NCBI GenBank assembly: GCA_046349255.1
Contig: JAXMCR010000005.1
Span: 442,514 to 506,513 of the forward strand
Reading direction: 5' to 3'
Length of the DNA: 64,000 bases
Origin: DAIODI01 sp046349255
GTDB lineage: Bacteria; Pseudomonadota; Alphaproteobacteria; Rhizobiales; Aestuariivirgaceae
Shown here: piece by piece, positions 8,575 through 18,133 of the stretch
Layout: each line of letters begins with the position of its first letter
How positions within the stretch are numbered: position 1 is the first letter of the stretch
Position numbers and translations under genes: made by a program
The notes under the pieces: generated by a model
The model's input: the letters and a program-made list of their open reading frames with translations, nothing else
Told to the model about the DNA's origin: nothing
Database searches by the model: none

Positions 8575-10026
8575 ATGAGCGAAGCGCCGAACTTCCGGCC
8601 CAAGGCGCGCATTGCCAAGGGCTTCCGCGACATCGGGCCGGACGAAATCCGCGACACCCGGCGCATGCTGGCGAAGATCCAGGAGGTCTACGAGGCCTAC
8701 GGCTTCGAGCCGGTAGAGCAGCCCTTCATCGAGTACACCGACGCGCTAGGAAAATTCCTGCCCGACCAGGACCGGCCGAACGCCGGCGTCTTCTCCTTCC
8801 AGGACGATGACGAGCAGTGGCTTTCGCTGCGCTACGACCTCACGGCCCCGCTCGCCCGGTACGTCGCCGAGAACCAGCAGAAGCTTCCCACCCCTTACCG
8901 CAGCTACCGGCAGGGCTGGGTATTCCGCAACGAGAAGCCGGGGCCGGGGCGCTTTCGCCAGTTCATGCAGTTCGACGCCGACACGGTGGGCTCCGCCTCG
9001 CCGGTGGCCGACGCCGAGGTCTGCATGATGGCGGCCGACACGATGGAGGCGCTGGGGCTGGAGCGCGGCCAATACGTGATGAAGTTCAACAGCCGCAAGC
9101 TGCTCGACGGCTTCACCGAAACGTTCGGCATCGGCGAGGACGTGAAGCTCACGTGGCTCCGCGCGCTCGACAAGCTCGACCGCCTCGGCAAGGAGGGCGT
9201 GGCCCTGCTCCTCGGCGAAGGCCGCAAGGATGAGTCTGGCGACTTCACGAAGGGCGCGGGTCTGACGCCCAAGCAGATCGAAGCGAGCCTCGCCTTTGCC
9301 ACCGCGACGGCGCTCGACCATTCCTTCGTCAGCGGCAGCAAGAACGGCGAGGACGGCCTGCGCGATCTTGAAGCCATGCAGTCGATCTTCGCCGCAGCCG
9401 GCTACGGAGCAGACCGCATCCGCTACGACTCCTCCGTCGTCCGCGGCCTCGAGTACTACACCGGCCCCGTCTTCGAATGCGAATTGCTGATGGAGACGAA
9501 GGACGAGGACGGCCGCACCGTGCGCTTCGGCTCGGTCGGCGGCGGCGGGCGCTATGACGATCTCGTCGCGCGCTTCACCGGCCAGCAGGTTCCGGCCACG
9601 GGCTTCTCGATCGGCGTGTCGCGGCTCTATTCCGCGCTGAAGCTCGCAGGCTTGGCCGAGGAGTCCGCAACGCTCGCCCCCGTCGTGGTGCTGGTGATGG
9701 ACCGGGACCGGCAGGGCGACTACTGGCGCATGGTGCAGCAGCTGCGCTCCGCCGGCATCCGCGCCGAAATGTACGTCGGCACGGCGGGCCTCAAGGCGCA
9801 GATGAAATATGCCGACCGCCGCGGTGCCCCGCTCGCGATCATCCAGGGCGAGGACGAGCGCCAGAAGGGCGTCGTGCAGCTGAAGGACCTCGCCGCCGGC
9901 GCCGCGCAGGCGGAAACGATCGCCAGCCGCGACGAGTGGCAGAAGACGCGCGTCGCCCAGCGCACGGTGCCGTTAGACGATCTCGTGGCGGAAGTGAAGG
10001 CGACCCTCGCCCAGATAGGCGCCTGA
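8575..10026 (+). CDS. hisS: histidyl-tRNA synthetase, alphaproteobacterial divergent type
   Basis: A 483-residue class II synthetase. Recognisable motifs are SLRYDLTAPLARY (84-96), motif 2 FRNEKPGPGRFRQF (117-130), the HisA signature RGLEYYTG (290-297) and GGGGRYDDL (322-330), with an anticodon-binding C-terminal domain. Canonical bacterial HisRS reads FRHERPQ-GRYRQFHQ in motif 2, whereas here it is QFMQFDADTVG. That departure, and the longer chain, match the alphaproteobacterial HisRS group that charges tRNA-His lacking G-1, consistent with the tRNA at 367. The ATG at 8575 is chosen over the adjacent TTG. hisZ starts 2 nt after the stop. Confidence 0.96.
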   Translation: MSEAPNFRPKARIAKGFRDIGPDEIRDTRRMLAKIQEVYEAYGFEPVEQPFIEYTDALGKFLPDQDRPNAGVFSFQDDDEQWLSLRYDLTAPLARYVAENQQKLPTPYRSYRQGWVFRNEKPGPGRFRQFMQFDADTVGSASPVADAEVCMMAADTMEALGLERGQYVMKFNSRKLLDGFTETFGIGEDVKLTWLRALDKLDRLGKEGVALLLGEGRKDESGDFTKGAGLTPKQIEASLAFATATALDHSFVSGSKNGEDGLRDLEAMQSIFAAAGYGADRIRYDSSVVRGLEYYTGPVFECELLMETKDEDGRTVRFGSVGGGGRYDDLVARFTGQQVPATGFSIGVSRLYSALKLAGLAEESATLAPVVVLVMDRDRQGDYWRMVQQLRSAGIRAEMYVGTAGLKAQMKYADRRGAPLAIIQGEDERQKGVVQLKDLAAGAAQAETIASRDEWQKTRVAQRTVPLDDLVAEVKATLAQIGA

Positions 10027-10028
10027 AG

Positions 10029-11207
10029 ATGCCGGGGAAGACGGCGGCCGAGCGCCGGGCGCTCGCGGCGGTGCGCGCGACCGTCACCGGCGTCTTCGAG
10101 GCGGCGGGCTTCGAGCTGATCGAACCCGAGGTGCTGCAGCCCGCCGACGTGTTCCTCGACCGCTCCGGCGAAGACATCCGCTCGCGCACCTACGTGTTCG
10201 CCGACCTCTCCGGCAACGAGCTATGCCTCAGGCCCGACCTGACGGTGCCGACCTGCCGCTACCACCTCTCCCACAAGGACGACCCGCGCACCGAGGCGCG
10301 CTACGCCTACACGGGGCCGGCCTTCCGCTACGAGCCGCCGGGGGCCGACAGCCTGCACCCGCGCGAGTTCGACCAGGCGGGCGTCGAGTGGTTCGGAGCC
10401 TCCGACGCCGAGGCCGCGGACGCCGCGGTGTTTGCGCTCGCCATCGCCTCGCTGCGCGCGGCGGGGCTCAAGACGTTCTCGGTGAAGACCGGCGACCTCG
10501 CCCTGTTCGAGGCGCTGCTCGCCTCCCTCGACATCCCCGACCGCTGGCGCACGAAGCTGCGGCGGCAGTTCTGGCGCCCGCGCGCCTTCCGCGTGCTGCT
10601 CGACGTGCTGACCGGGCGCGCTGCCCGGGCGCGCTCGACCAGCGTGCAGCTTGCCCAGTCGCTCGGGCGCGCCTCACCCGCGGAGGCGACGGCATTCGTC
10701 GAGAAGACGCTCGAGGAGCGCGGCCTCGACCTCGTACGCGGGCGCAGCGCCGCAGAGATCGCCGAGCGGCTGAGCGAACAGGCGCAGGACCTCGTCGAGA
10801 CGCCGATCTCGGCGCGCGACAGCAGCATGATCGACGCCTACCTCGCGATCCGCGGCCGGCCCGACGCGGTGATCGGCGCGCTCGAGGGCTTGGGCGCAGA
10901 GGTCGGCGGCACGTTTCCCGCCGCCGTCGCCGCGCTGAAGCGCCGCGTCGCGCTGGTCGAGGCGGCCGTGCCGGGCCTCGCCGACGTCGAGTTCTCGACC
11001 GTGTTCGGCCGCAGCCTCGAGTACTACACGGGCTTCGTGTTCCAGATCGAGGTGCCGGGGCCCGATCGCCTGCCGGTGAGTGTCGTCGGCGGCGGGCGCT
11101 ACGACACGATGCTCTCCGACATCGGCTCGCCGTGGCCGGTGCCCTCCGTCGGCTTCGCGATCCACACAGAGCGGCTCGTCGCCGCGACGCAAGCCGGGTC
11201 CGCGTGA
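10029..11207 (+). CDS. hisZ: ATP phosphoribosyltransferase regulatory subunit HisZ
   Basis: A 392-residue HisRS paralogue without aminoacylation function that forms the HisG-HisZ complex for the first step of histidine synthesis. It keeps the class II core: LCLRPDLTVPTCRYH (about 72-86), FRYEPPG, RSLEYYTGFVFQIE and VVGGGRYDTM. It lacks the C-terminal anticodon-binding domain, and the chain is shorter than HisS. The ATG at 10029 follows the hisS stop by 2 nt. The frame extends upstream into hisS without sequence resemblance, so that extension is not used. The stop overlaps the hisG start by one base. Confidence 0.95.
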   Translation: MPGKTAAERRALAAVRATVTGVFEAAGFELIEPEVLQPADVFLDRSGEDIRSRTYVFADLSGNELCLRPDLTVPTCRYHLSHKDDPRTEARYAYTGPAFRYEPPGADSLHPREFDQAGVEWFGASDAEAADAAVFALAIASLRAAGLKTFSVKTGDLALFEALLASLDIPDRWRTKLRRQFWRPRAFRVLLDVLTGRAARARSTSVQLAQSLGRASPAEATAFVEKTLEERGLDLVRGRSAAEIAERLSEQAQDLVETPISARDSSMIDAYLAIRGRPDAVIGALEGLGAEVGGTFPAAVAALKRRVALVEAAVPGLADVEFSTVFGRSLEYYTGFVFQIEVPGPDRLPVSVVGGGRYDTMLSDIGSPWPVPSVGFAIHTERLVAATQAGSA

Positions 11208-11890
11208 TGCAGCTGAAGCTCGGCATTCCCTCGAAGGGCCGCCTCATGGAAGGCGCGACCGCCGTGTTCCAGCGCGCCGGGCTCGAGATCGAACGGGCGG
11301 GAAGCGCCCGCGGCTACACCGGCTCGATCAAGGGCCGGCCGGACATCGACGTCGCCTTTCTCTCGGCCTCCGAGATCGCCGACCAGCTGCGCTCCGGCGC
11401 GATCGACCTCGGGCTCACCGGCGAGGATCTCTTGCGCGAGGCGGTGTCGGGCGGCCAGGGCGTCGACGTGCTGCTGCGCTTAGGGTTCGGTCGCGCCGAC
11501 GTGGTCGTTGCGGTGCCGGACGCCTGGCTCGACGTCTCGACCATGGCGGACCTCGACGAGGTGTGTACGACGTTCTACGCCCGCCACGGCAGGCGCCTGC
11601 GGGTGGCGACGAAGTATGCGCATCTCACGCGCCGGTGGTTCGCCGAGAAGGGCGTGACCGGCTACCGCATCGTCGAGAGCCTCGGCGCAACCGAAGGCGC
11701 GCCCGCGGCAGGCATCGCCGAGGTGATCGTCGACATCACGACCACCGGCTCGACGCTGCGCGCCAACCACCTGCGCGTGCTCGACGACGGTCTCATCCTT
11801 GCCTCTGAAGCGGTGCTCGCCGCGCGCAGCGCCATTGCTGCGGAGCCCGCGCTCGTGGCACTGAAGCGCCGGCTTGAGCCGGTGCTCTAG
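11207..11890 (+). CDS. hisG: ATP phosphoribosyltransferase catalytic subunit, short form
   Basis: A 227-residue HisG of the short class, which lacks the C-terminal regulatory domain and needs HisZ for activity and histidine feedback. It has LGIPSKGRL at the N-terminus, DLGLTGEDLL near residue 70, and the PRPP-binding loop VDITTTGSTLRANHL (about 180-194), which is the family signature. Its ATG overlaps the hisZ stop (TGATG), so the three his genes are translationally coupled. Confidence 0.96.
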   Translation: MQLKLGIPSKGRLMEGATAVFQRAGLEIERAGSARGYTGSIKGRPDIDVAFLSASEIADQLRSGAIDLGLTGEDLLREAVSGGQGVDVLLRLGFGRADVVVAVPDAWLDVSTMADLDEVCTTFYARHGRRLRVATKYAHLTRRWFAEKGVTGYRIVESLGATEGAPAAGIAEVIVDITTTGSTLRANHLRVLDDGLILASEAVLAARSAIAAEPALVALKRRLEPVL

Positions 11891-11893
11891 CGG

Positions 11894-12655
11894 TCAGGCA
11901 AGCCCCAACGCCGCAAGCGCCTTCGCGGTGGCGATGATGCCGAGCGCGATCACCAGCCACAGCACCGTGCGGCGATAGCCGGCAGGCGAGGCCACCTTGA
12001 GCAGGCGTGCGCCGAGCGCGATGCCGAGCGCCACGGGCAGCGCCATGACGAGCGCGAGAAGCATCGCCTCGCGCGTCACGAGGCCGGTGGCGAGCAGCAT
12101 CGGCAGGTAGATCAGGTCCATGCCGAGGAAGCAGGCGATCATCGAGGCGCGTCCCACCGTGTGCGCGGCAGGCGCGGAGAGGTAGAGCAGGAACACCGGC
12201 GGCCCGCCGATGCCGAACGCGCCGTTGGTCGCGCCCGCCACCGCGCCCGCCGCGAACGCGCCGGTCGTGCCCGGCATGCGCTTCAGCGCAAAACCTTTCA
12301 GCAGAAGCAGGCCAACGACGGTGGTGAACACGCCGAGTGCGAGCGAGAGCAGCGCCGCCGGCGCCTTGATCAGCACGTAGAGGCCGACGGGCGTTCCAAG
12401 CGCGACGCCAGCGAGCAGCGGGCGGATCGACGTCCAGTGCACCTCCCGGCGCGTCGACCAGAAGAGGTGAAGGCCGGTCAAAACCTCGAGCAGCAGCATC
12501 GCCGGGACGACGATGCGGATCGGCAGCAGCAGCGACACCGACGTGATGGCGAGGAGCGCAAAGCCGAGCCCCGTGAACCCGCGCACGATGGCGGCGAGGA
12601 TCACGAACAGCGCCGCGAGCGCGAGGTTCGGAGGCAGTGCGCCGAGGACGTCCAC
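11894..12655 (-). CDS. TauE/SafE-family membrane exporter
   Basis: A protein of about 253 residues, made almost entirely of hydrophobic segments (eight or so), with FTGLGFALLAI near the N-terminus and GATNGAFGIGGPPVFLLYL near residue 145. These are the two repeat signatures of the TauE/SafE (DUF81) family, which exports sulfite, sulfoacetate or other anions. The frame is open to a TTG at 12736, but that lies against the groEL terminator and would add 27 polar residues, so GTG at 12655 is preferred. It converges on hisG (3 nt apart). Substrate is unknown. Confidence 0.85.
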   Translation of the reverse strand: MDVLGALPPNLALAALFVILAAIVRGFTGLGFALLAITSVSLLLPIRIVVPAMLLLEVLTGLHLFWSTRREVHWTSIRPLLAGVALGTPVGLYVLIKAPAALLSLALGVFTTVVGLLLLKGFALKRMPGTTGAFAAGAVAGATNGAFGIGGPPVFLLYLSAPAAHTVGRASMIACFLGMDLIYLPMLLATGLVTREAMLLALVMALPVALGIALGARLLKVASPAGYRRTVLWLVIALGIIATAKALAALGLA

Positions 12656-12730
12656 GGAAATGCGCTCGCGTCGGGTTAGCGGGCCCTCACGAATGGCATC
12701 CCGCCGCCCCTGCGAGAGCCGTCCAGCCGC

Positions 12731-12760
12731 AAACAAAAGGCGGGGCCAGTGGCCCCGCCT
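12731..12760 (-). terminator. Rho-independent terminator of groESL
   Basis: On the minus strand, GGCGGGGCC-ACT-GGCCCCGCC (a perfect 9-bp stem) is followed by TTTTGTTT. It begins about 28 nt past the groEL stop codon. This is the clearest intrinsic terminator in the window. Confidence 0.9.
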
Positions 12761-12787
12761 CGTTTAGTTCGTGAACGGATCGACTTC

Positions 12788-14422
<1,635 letters not shown>

Positions 14423-14481
14423 TGTCAGGCTCCTTTCTCAATTCGGGGATTTGAGTTTCGATGATCCGGACTGGGCGCCGA

Positions 14482-14796
14482 TCAGGCGGCCTTCTTCGAG
14501 GCCGTCTTGCCCTCGAGCACGCCCATGATGTCCGACTCCTTCATGATCAGGTACTCGGTGCCGTCGATCTTGACCTCGGTGCCGGACCACTTGCCGAACA
14601 GCACCACGTCGCCGGCCTTCACGTCGAGCGGGATGAGCTTGCCCGTCTCGTCACGGCCGCCGGGGCCAACCGCGATCACCTCGCCCTGCATCGGCTTCTC
14701 CTGAGCCGTGTCCGGGATGATGATGCCCCCCTTGGTCTTGGTGTCTTCCTCGACCCGGCGCACGACCACGCGGTCATGCAAAGGACGAAACTTCAT
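14482..14796 (-). CDS. groES: co-chaperonin GroES (Hsp10)
   Basis: The 104-residue lid of the GroEL chamber. FRPLHDRVVVRR at the N-terminus, the mobile-loop region with GGIIIPDTAQEKP (23-35), GEVIAVGPGG and a VLFGKWSGTEVKIDG segment are canonical. It is the first gene of groESL. Its long 5' leader contains the CIRCE element, so HrcA repression is expected. Confidence 0.98.
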   Translation of the reverse strand: MKFRPLHDRVVVRRVEEDTKTKGGIIIPDTAQEKPMQGEVIAVGPGGRDETGKLIPLDVKAGDVVLFGKWSGTEVKIDGTEYLIMKESDIMGVLEGKTASKKAA

Positions 14797-14870
14797 GGGT
14801 TATCTCCTGCTTTTTCAATGACTTGTAGGCAGTTGAAACGGAAGGGTCCATCCGTCGGCGGACCCGCCTG

Positions 14871-14897
14871 CTAGCACTCTCAAAAGGTGAGTGCCAA
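14871..14897 (-). promoter_or_regulatory. CIRCE operator (HrcA site) of groESL
   Basis: On the minus strand, TTGGCACTC, a 9-nt spacer, then GAGTGCTAG. This 9-9-9 inverted repeat differs from the consensus TTAGCACTC-N9-GAGTGCTAA at only two outer positions. It sits just downstream of the predicted -10 element, where bound HrcA would block transcription. Confidence 0.93.
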
Positions 14898-14909
14898 CAG
14901 CTCCCGTGG

Positions 14910-14937
14910 AGATAATTCCAGCCGGTTCCGCCGTCAA
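14910..14937 (-). promoter_or_regulatory. groESL promoter
   Basis: On the minus strand, CTTGACG (-35 hexamer TTGACG at 14937-14932) and TTATCT (-10 at 14915-14910) are 16 nt apart, immediately before CIRCE. The CTTGA core would also suit an alphaproteobacterial RpoH promoter, so sigma-70 or RpoH use cannot be decided by eye. Confidence 0.65.
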
Positions 14938-15074
14938 GCCCCGAACGGTCAAGTTTCTGCAATGCCTGGGCGGGCGGGCCGTGCCGTTCTGGCACGAGCG
15001 ACCGGGCGGGGCTGGCCTTTGAAGAGCAGGCGGCGGCCCTGTATCATCGGCTCCATCGACATCAGGAGTCCGTC

Positions 15075-16436
15075 ATGAACAAGCCGGAAAAGCTGTCGGC
15101 CGCCCACTGGGAGCCGACGCCCAACAATCTCGAGGCGTTCTGGATGGGGTTCACCCCCAACCGCGCCTTCAAGGAGCGCCCCCGGCTGATCGCGCGGGCC
15201 AAGGACATGCACTACTACGACATCGCGGGCCGCCCGGTGCTCGACGCGACCGCGGGCCTGTGGTGCTGCAACGCCGGCCATGGCCGCCCGAAGATCGTCG
15301 AGGCGATCCAGAAGCAGGCCGAGGAGCTCGACTACTGCCCGACCTTCCAGTTCGGCCACCCGAAGATCTTCGAACTCGCCTCCAGGCTCTCGACGCTCGC
15401 GCCCGGTGACTTGAACTACGCCTTCTTTGCAAACTCCGGCTCGGAAGCCGTCGACACGGCGTTGAAGATCGCGATCGCCTACCATCGGCAGAAGGGCGAG
15501 GCCTCGCGCACCCGCTTCATCGGCCGTGAGCGCGGATACCACGGCGTCGGCTTCGGCGGCATCTCGGTCGGCGGCATGGTGGCGAACCGCAAGTGGTTCG
15601 GCCCCCTGCTGCCCGGCACCGATCATCTTCCGCACACGTACAATCGCGCCGAACAGGCGTTCACGAAGGGCCAGCCCGAGTGGGGCGCGCACCTCGCCGA
15701 TGAACTCGAGCGCCTCGTCGCGCTGCACGACGCCTCGACGATCGCCGCCGTGATCGTCGAGCCGATGGCCGGCTCCACGGGCGTGCTGCCGCCGCCCAAG
15801 GGCTACCTGAAGCGCCTGCGCGAGATCTGCACGAAGCACGGCATCCTGTTGATCTTCGACGAGGTGATCTCGGCGTTCGGCCGGCTCGGCCACGGTTTTG
15901 CCGCGGAGCGCTTCGACGTGATCCCCGACATGATCACGTTTGCGAAGGGCGTGACGTCGGGCGTCGTCCCGATGGGCGGCGTGATGGTGCGCCAGCACAT
16001 CTACGACGCGTTCATGCACGGTCCCGAGCACGTGATCGAGCTGTTCCACGGCTACACCTACACCGGCCACCCGCTGGCGGCCGCGGCAGCGCTCGCCACG
16101 CTCGACACCTACCGCGACGAGGGCCTGTTCGACCGGGCGAAGAGCCTCGAATCACGCTGGGCGGATGCGGCGATGTCGCTGAAGGGCCAGCCCAACGTGG
16201 AGGACATCCGCACGCTCGGCATCGTCGCCGCGATCGACCTGAAGCCGATCGACGGGACTCCCGGCAAGCGCGCCTACAAGGCGATGGAGACGGGGTTCCA
16301 CGACCACGGGATCATGCTGCGCATCACCGGCGACACGATTGCCCTATCGCCGCCGCTGATCATCAAGGAAGAGCAGATCGACGAGATCTTCGGAAAGACG
16401 CTCCCGGCGGTCCTGAAGGCGGTTGCCGCCCTCTAA
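15075..16436 (+). CDS. omega-amino acid (beta-alanine):pyruvate aminotransferase
   Basis: A 453-residue class III PLP aminotransferase. FFANSGSEAVDTALK (117-131) is the phosphate loop, FDEVISAFGR has D262, and FAKGVTSG has the Schiff-base K291. The N-terminal LDATAGLWCCNAGHG, the MGFTPNRAFK region and the C-terminal layout are those of beta-alanine/omega-amino-acid:pyruvate aminotransferases. It may supply malonate semialdehyde, or act on other omega-amines. It stands alone, divergent from groESL, with a hairpin shared with the convergent small gene just past its stop. Confidence 0.9.
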   Translation: MNKPEKLSAAHWEPTPNNLEAFWMGFTPNRAFKERPRLIARAKDMHYYDIAGRPVLDATAGLWCCNAGHGRPKIVEAIQKQAEELDYCPTFQFGHPKIFELASRLSTLAPGDLNYAFFANSGSEAVDTALKIAIAYHRQKGEASRTRFIGRERGYHGVGFGGISVGGMVANRKWFGPLLPGTDHLPHTYNRAEQAFTKGQPEWGAHLADELERLVALHDASTIAAVIVEPMAGSTGVLPPPKGYLKRLREICTKHGILLIFDEVISAFGRLGHGFAAERFDVIPDMITFAKGVTSGVVPMGGVMVRQHIYDAFMHGPEHVIELFHGYTYTGHPLAAAAALATLDTYRDEGLFDRAKSLESRWADAAMSLKGQPNVEDIRTLGIVAAIDLKPIDGTPGKRAYKAMETGFHDHGIMLRITGDTIALSPPLIIKEEQIDEIFGKTLPAVLKAVAAL

Positions 16437-16447
16437 CCCCTTGAAAT

Positions 16448-16464
16448 CCCTCAGTTCGTGAGGG
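16448..16464. terminator. possible bidirectional terminator hairpin
   Basis: CCCTCA-GTTCG-TGAGGG is a perfect 6-bp stem between the convergent aminotransferase and the small secreted-protein gene, overlapping the latter's last codons. T-runs are weak on both sides. Confidence 0.4.
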
Positions 16465-16699
16465 CTTGGGACGACACTTCGGCGCCATGGCATCCATGGC
16501 GCTTCGTCGTCATGTCCTGGGCGACCGGCGGCGCCGCCGTCTCGGGCACGACGGCCGGCTGGTTCACGGTCGGCTGCGGCGCCTCGATCGCCGCGGTCGC
16601 CTCGTTGGAGGCGCCGGGAATGACCGGCGGGGCCAGTTGGGCGGAGGCGGAAACGGCGCTGAGCATCAGGGCGCTGGCAACGATCCACAGGCGCGTCAT
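16451..16699 (-). CDS. small secreted protein, unknown function
   Basis: An 82-residue protein with a clear Sec signal peptide (MTRLWIVASALMLSAVSASA, cleavage near residue 20). The mature part is rich in Pro, Ala and Val, with a single HGCHG near residue 70. The ATG at 16699 is supported by AAGGAG 7-8 nt upstream. The frame opens earlier, but the signal peptide fixes this start. No family is recognised. The short mature chain suggests a periplasmic or exported protein. The HxCH arrangement has only one Cys and is not a haem motif. Confidence 0.65.
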   Translation of the reverse strand: MTRLWIVASALMLSAVSASAQLAPPVIPGASNEATAAIEAPQPTVNQPAVVPETAAPPVAQDMTTKRHGCHGAEVSSQALTN

Positions 16700-16951
16700 G
16701 AGAAAACTCCTTCCCGTCGTGTTTTTGACGTATACCACTTGAGCCCGGGGGCGGGCCACGGTGATTCCATTGCGTGGGGCGGAACGCTTCCCTGCGGAAT
16801 GGCGTCACGTCCAACGGGGTCGCTCGATGACGGCACGCCCTCCTCGGTTGTCCGCCTGCCTTCCGGCCAGCGCGGATTCGAGGCGATATCCTAGCCCGCC
16901 TCTTTGGCGGTCTCGTGAACAGATCGTGCCCCTGCAGCGACAGGGCACGCC

Positions 16952-18100
16952 ATGAAGTTGATGACCGCCGTCACCGGCGCGCTCGCGCTCCTCACCGCCA
17001 TCGCCGCAGCGCTGTGCCTCTTCGCCCTCCTCCGGTTCCACACGGTCGAATACGCGCTGACCGGCGCCGTGCTGCTGCTCGCGCTGGCGCAGATCGCCTC
17101 CTACCTCGCCCGTCGCGACCGCTCTGCGGGCCGCGAGCGCCTGGACCTCGTCAAGGCGGTGGCCGAGACCAACCGCGCCATCACAACGCTGGGCGAACGC
17201 GTCGGCGAGCTCGAGGGCAAGTTCGCCGACGCCGACCTCCTCGTCGAGGCGGCCGACCGCATGCAGGACGAAGTGCGCGCGCTGCAGAAGGCGGTCGCCC
17301 GCTTCGGCCGTTCGAGCGCGACCCGCGATCTCCGTAGGAGCGCGCAAACCGCGCCGCCGCCGCCGCAGGCGAACAACAACGATCCGTATGCGCTCGATCT
17401 CCTTCCCGAGCACGACCTCCTGCTCGAGCCGGTCGTGCGGCTCGATACCGGCGATACGCACTGCTACCGCGCCGGCATCGACGTAGCGGGCCGGCTCCCG
17501 TCACCGGACGGCGATCCACTGCTCGACTACGCGACGATCTGCGAGGTGCTGCCGGTGATCGCGCGGCTGCGGGCGAAAGGCCGCAGCGCCACCGTTCTCT
17601 GCCCGGTGTCGGAAGCGGCGTTGGCCGATCCCGAATTCGTCCATCGCCTCGTCGACCTGCTCGCCGGCGAGCCGGACACGGTCGGCAGTCTCGTGCTCGA
17701 CCTCGACCAGCGTGCCCTTGCCCGCCTGTCGCAGCCGGCACTCGAGGGGCTTGCGTGGCTCGGCGAGAACGGCGCGCAGTTCTGCCTGTCGGGCGCCGAT
17801 ACCGAGAGCCCTGACATCCCGGCGCTGGCGCAACTCCGCTTCGCGTTCCTCGACATCGATGCCGCGCTCGTCCGCGCTGCCGCCGAGGTCGAACCGGCGG
17901 AAGCGCGGTACGTCGCGACCCGCCTCTTCCGCAACGCCGCCGAACACGGTGTGGCGGTCATCGCCTCCAACCTCGCGCGGGAAGGCGACCTCGCCTCGAC
18001 CGCAGACCTCGTGGCCCTCGGCCGCGGCCCGCTGTTCTCCCCGCCGCGCCGGGTGCGCCAGGACGCCGCGCGTACGGGTCCCGCCGCCCGCGTCGCTTGA
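16952..18100 (+). CDS. membrane protein with coiled coil and degenerate EAL domain (TipF-like)
   Basis: A 382-residue protein. Two N-terminal transmembrane segments (about 6-27 and 33-53) are followed by a charged helical stretch likely to be a coiled coil (about 60-118), a Pro-rich linker (PPPPQ near 135), then an EAL-like domain (about 145-370). The entry strand LLLEPVVRL and later LVLDLDQ and FAFLDID strands fit EAL. The signature Glu-Ala-Leu position instead reads YRAGID, so cyclic-di-GMP phosphodiesterase activity is unlikely. The same architecture is known in Caulobacter TipF, a cyclic-di-GMP receptor for flagellum placement. TipF identity is inferred from architecture alone. The next genes are a HAD hydrolase, MaoC and ribF. 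Confidence 0.7.
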   Translation: MKLMTAVTGALALLTAIAAALCLFALLRFHTVEYALTGAVLLLALAQIASYLARRDRSAGRERLDLVKAVAETNRAITTLGERVGELEGKFADADLLVEAADRMQDEVRALQKAVARFGRSSATRDLRRSAQTAPPPPQANNNDPYALDLLPEHDLLLEPVVRLDTGDTHCYRAGIDVAGRLPSPDGDPLLDYATICEVLPVIARLRAKGRSATVLCPVSEAALADPEFVHRLVDLLAGEPDTVGSLVLDLDQRALARLSQPALEGLAWLGENGAQFCLSGADTESPDIPALAQLRFAFLDIDAALVRAAAEVEPAEARYVATRLFRNAAEHGVAVIASNLAREGDLASTADLVALGRGPLFSPPRRVRQDAARTGPAARVA

Positions 18101-18133
18101 CCCGCCGCCGGCAAAGGCTGTAGCGACCGGGCC

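Noticed and set aside
12656..12736. TTG start of the TauE/SafE gene adding 27 residues
   Set aside because: The extension is polar, starts at the edge of the groEL terminator and makes the protein longer than the family norm. GTG 12655 fits better.
14980..14996. CGTGCC-GTTCT-GGCACG hairpin between groES and the aminotransferase
   Set aside because: There is no T-run and it lies upstream of both divergent genes, so it is not a terminator. Possible regulatory use cannot be supported.
16781..16806. EcfG-like site GGAAC-N17-CGTC before the EAL gene
   Set aside because: The -10 is CGTC instead of CGTT and it lies about 145 nt from the start, so it is too weak compared with the shc site.
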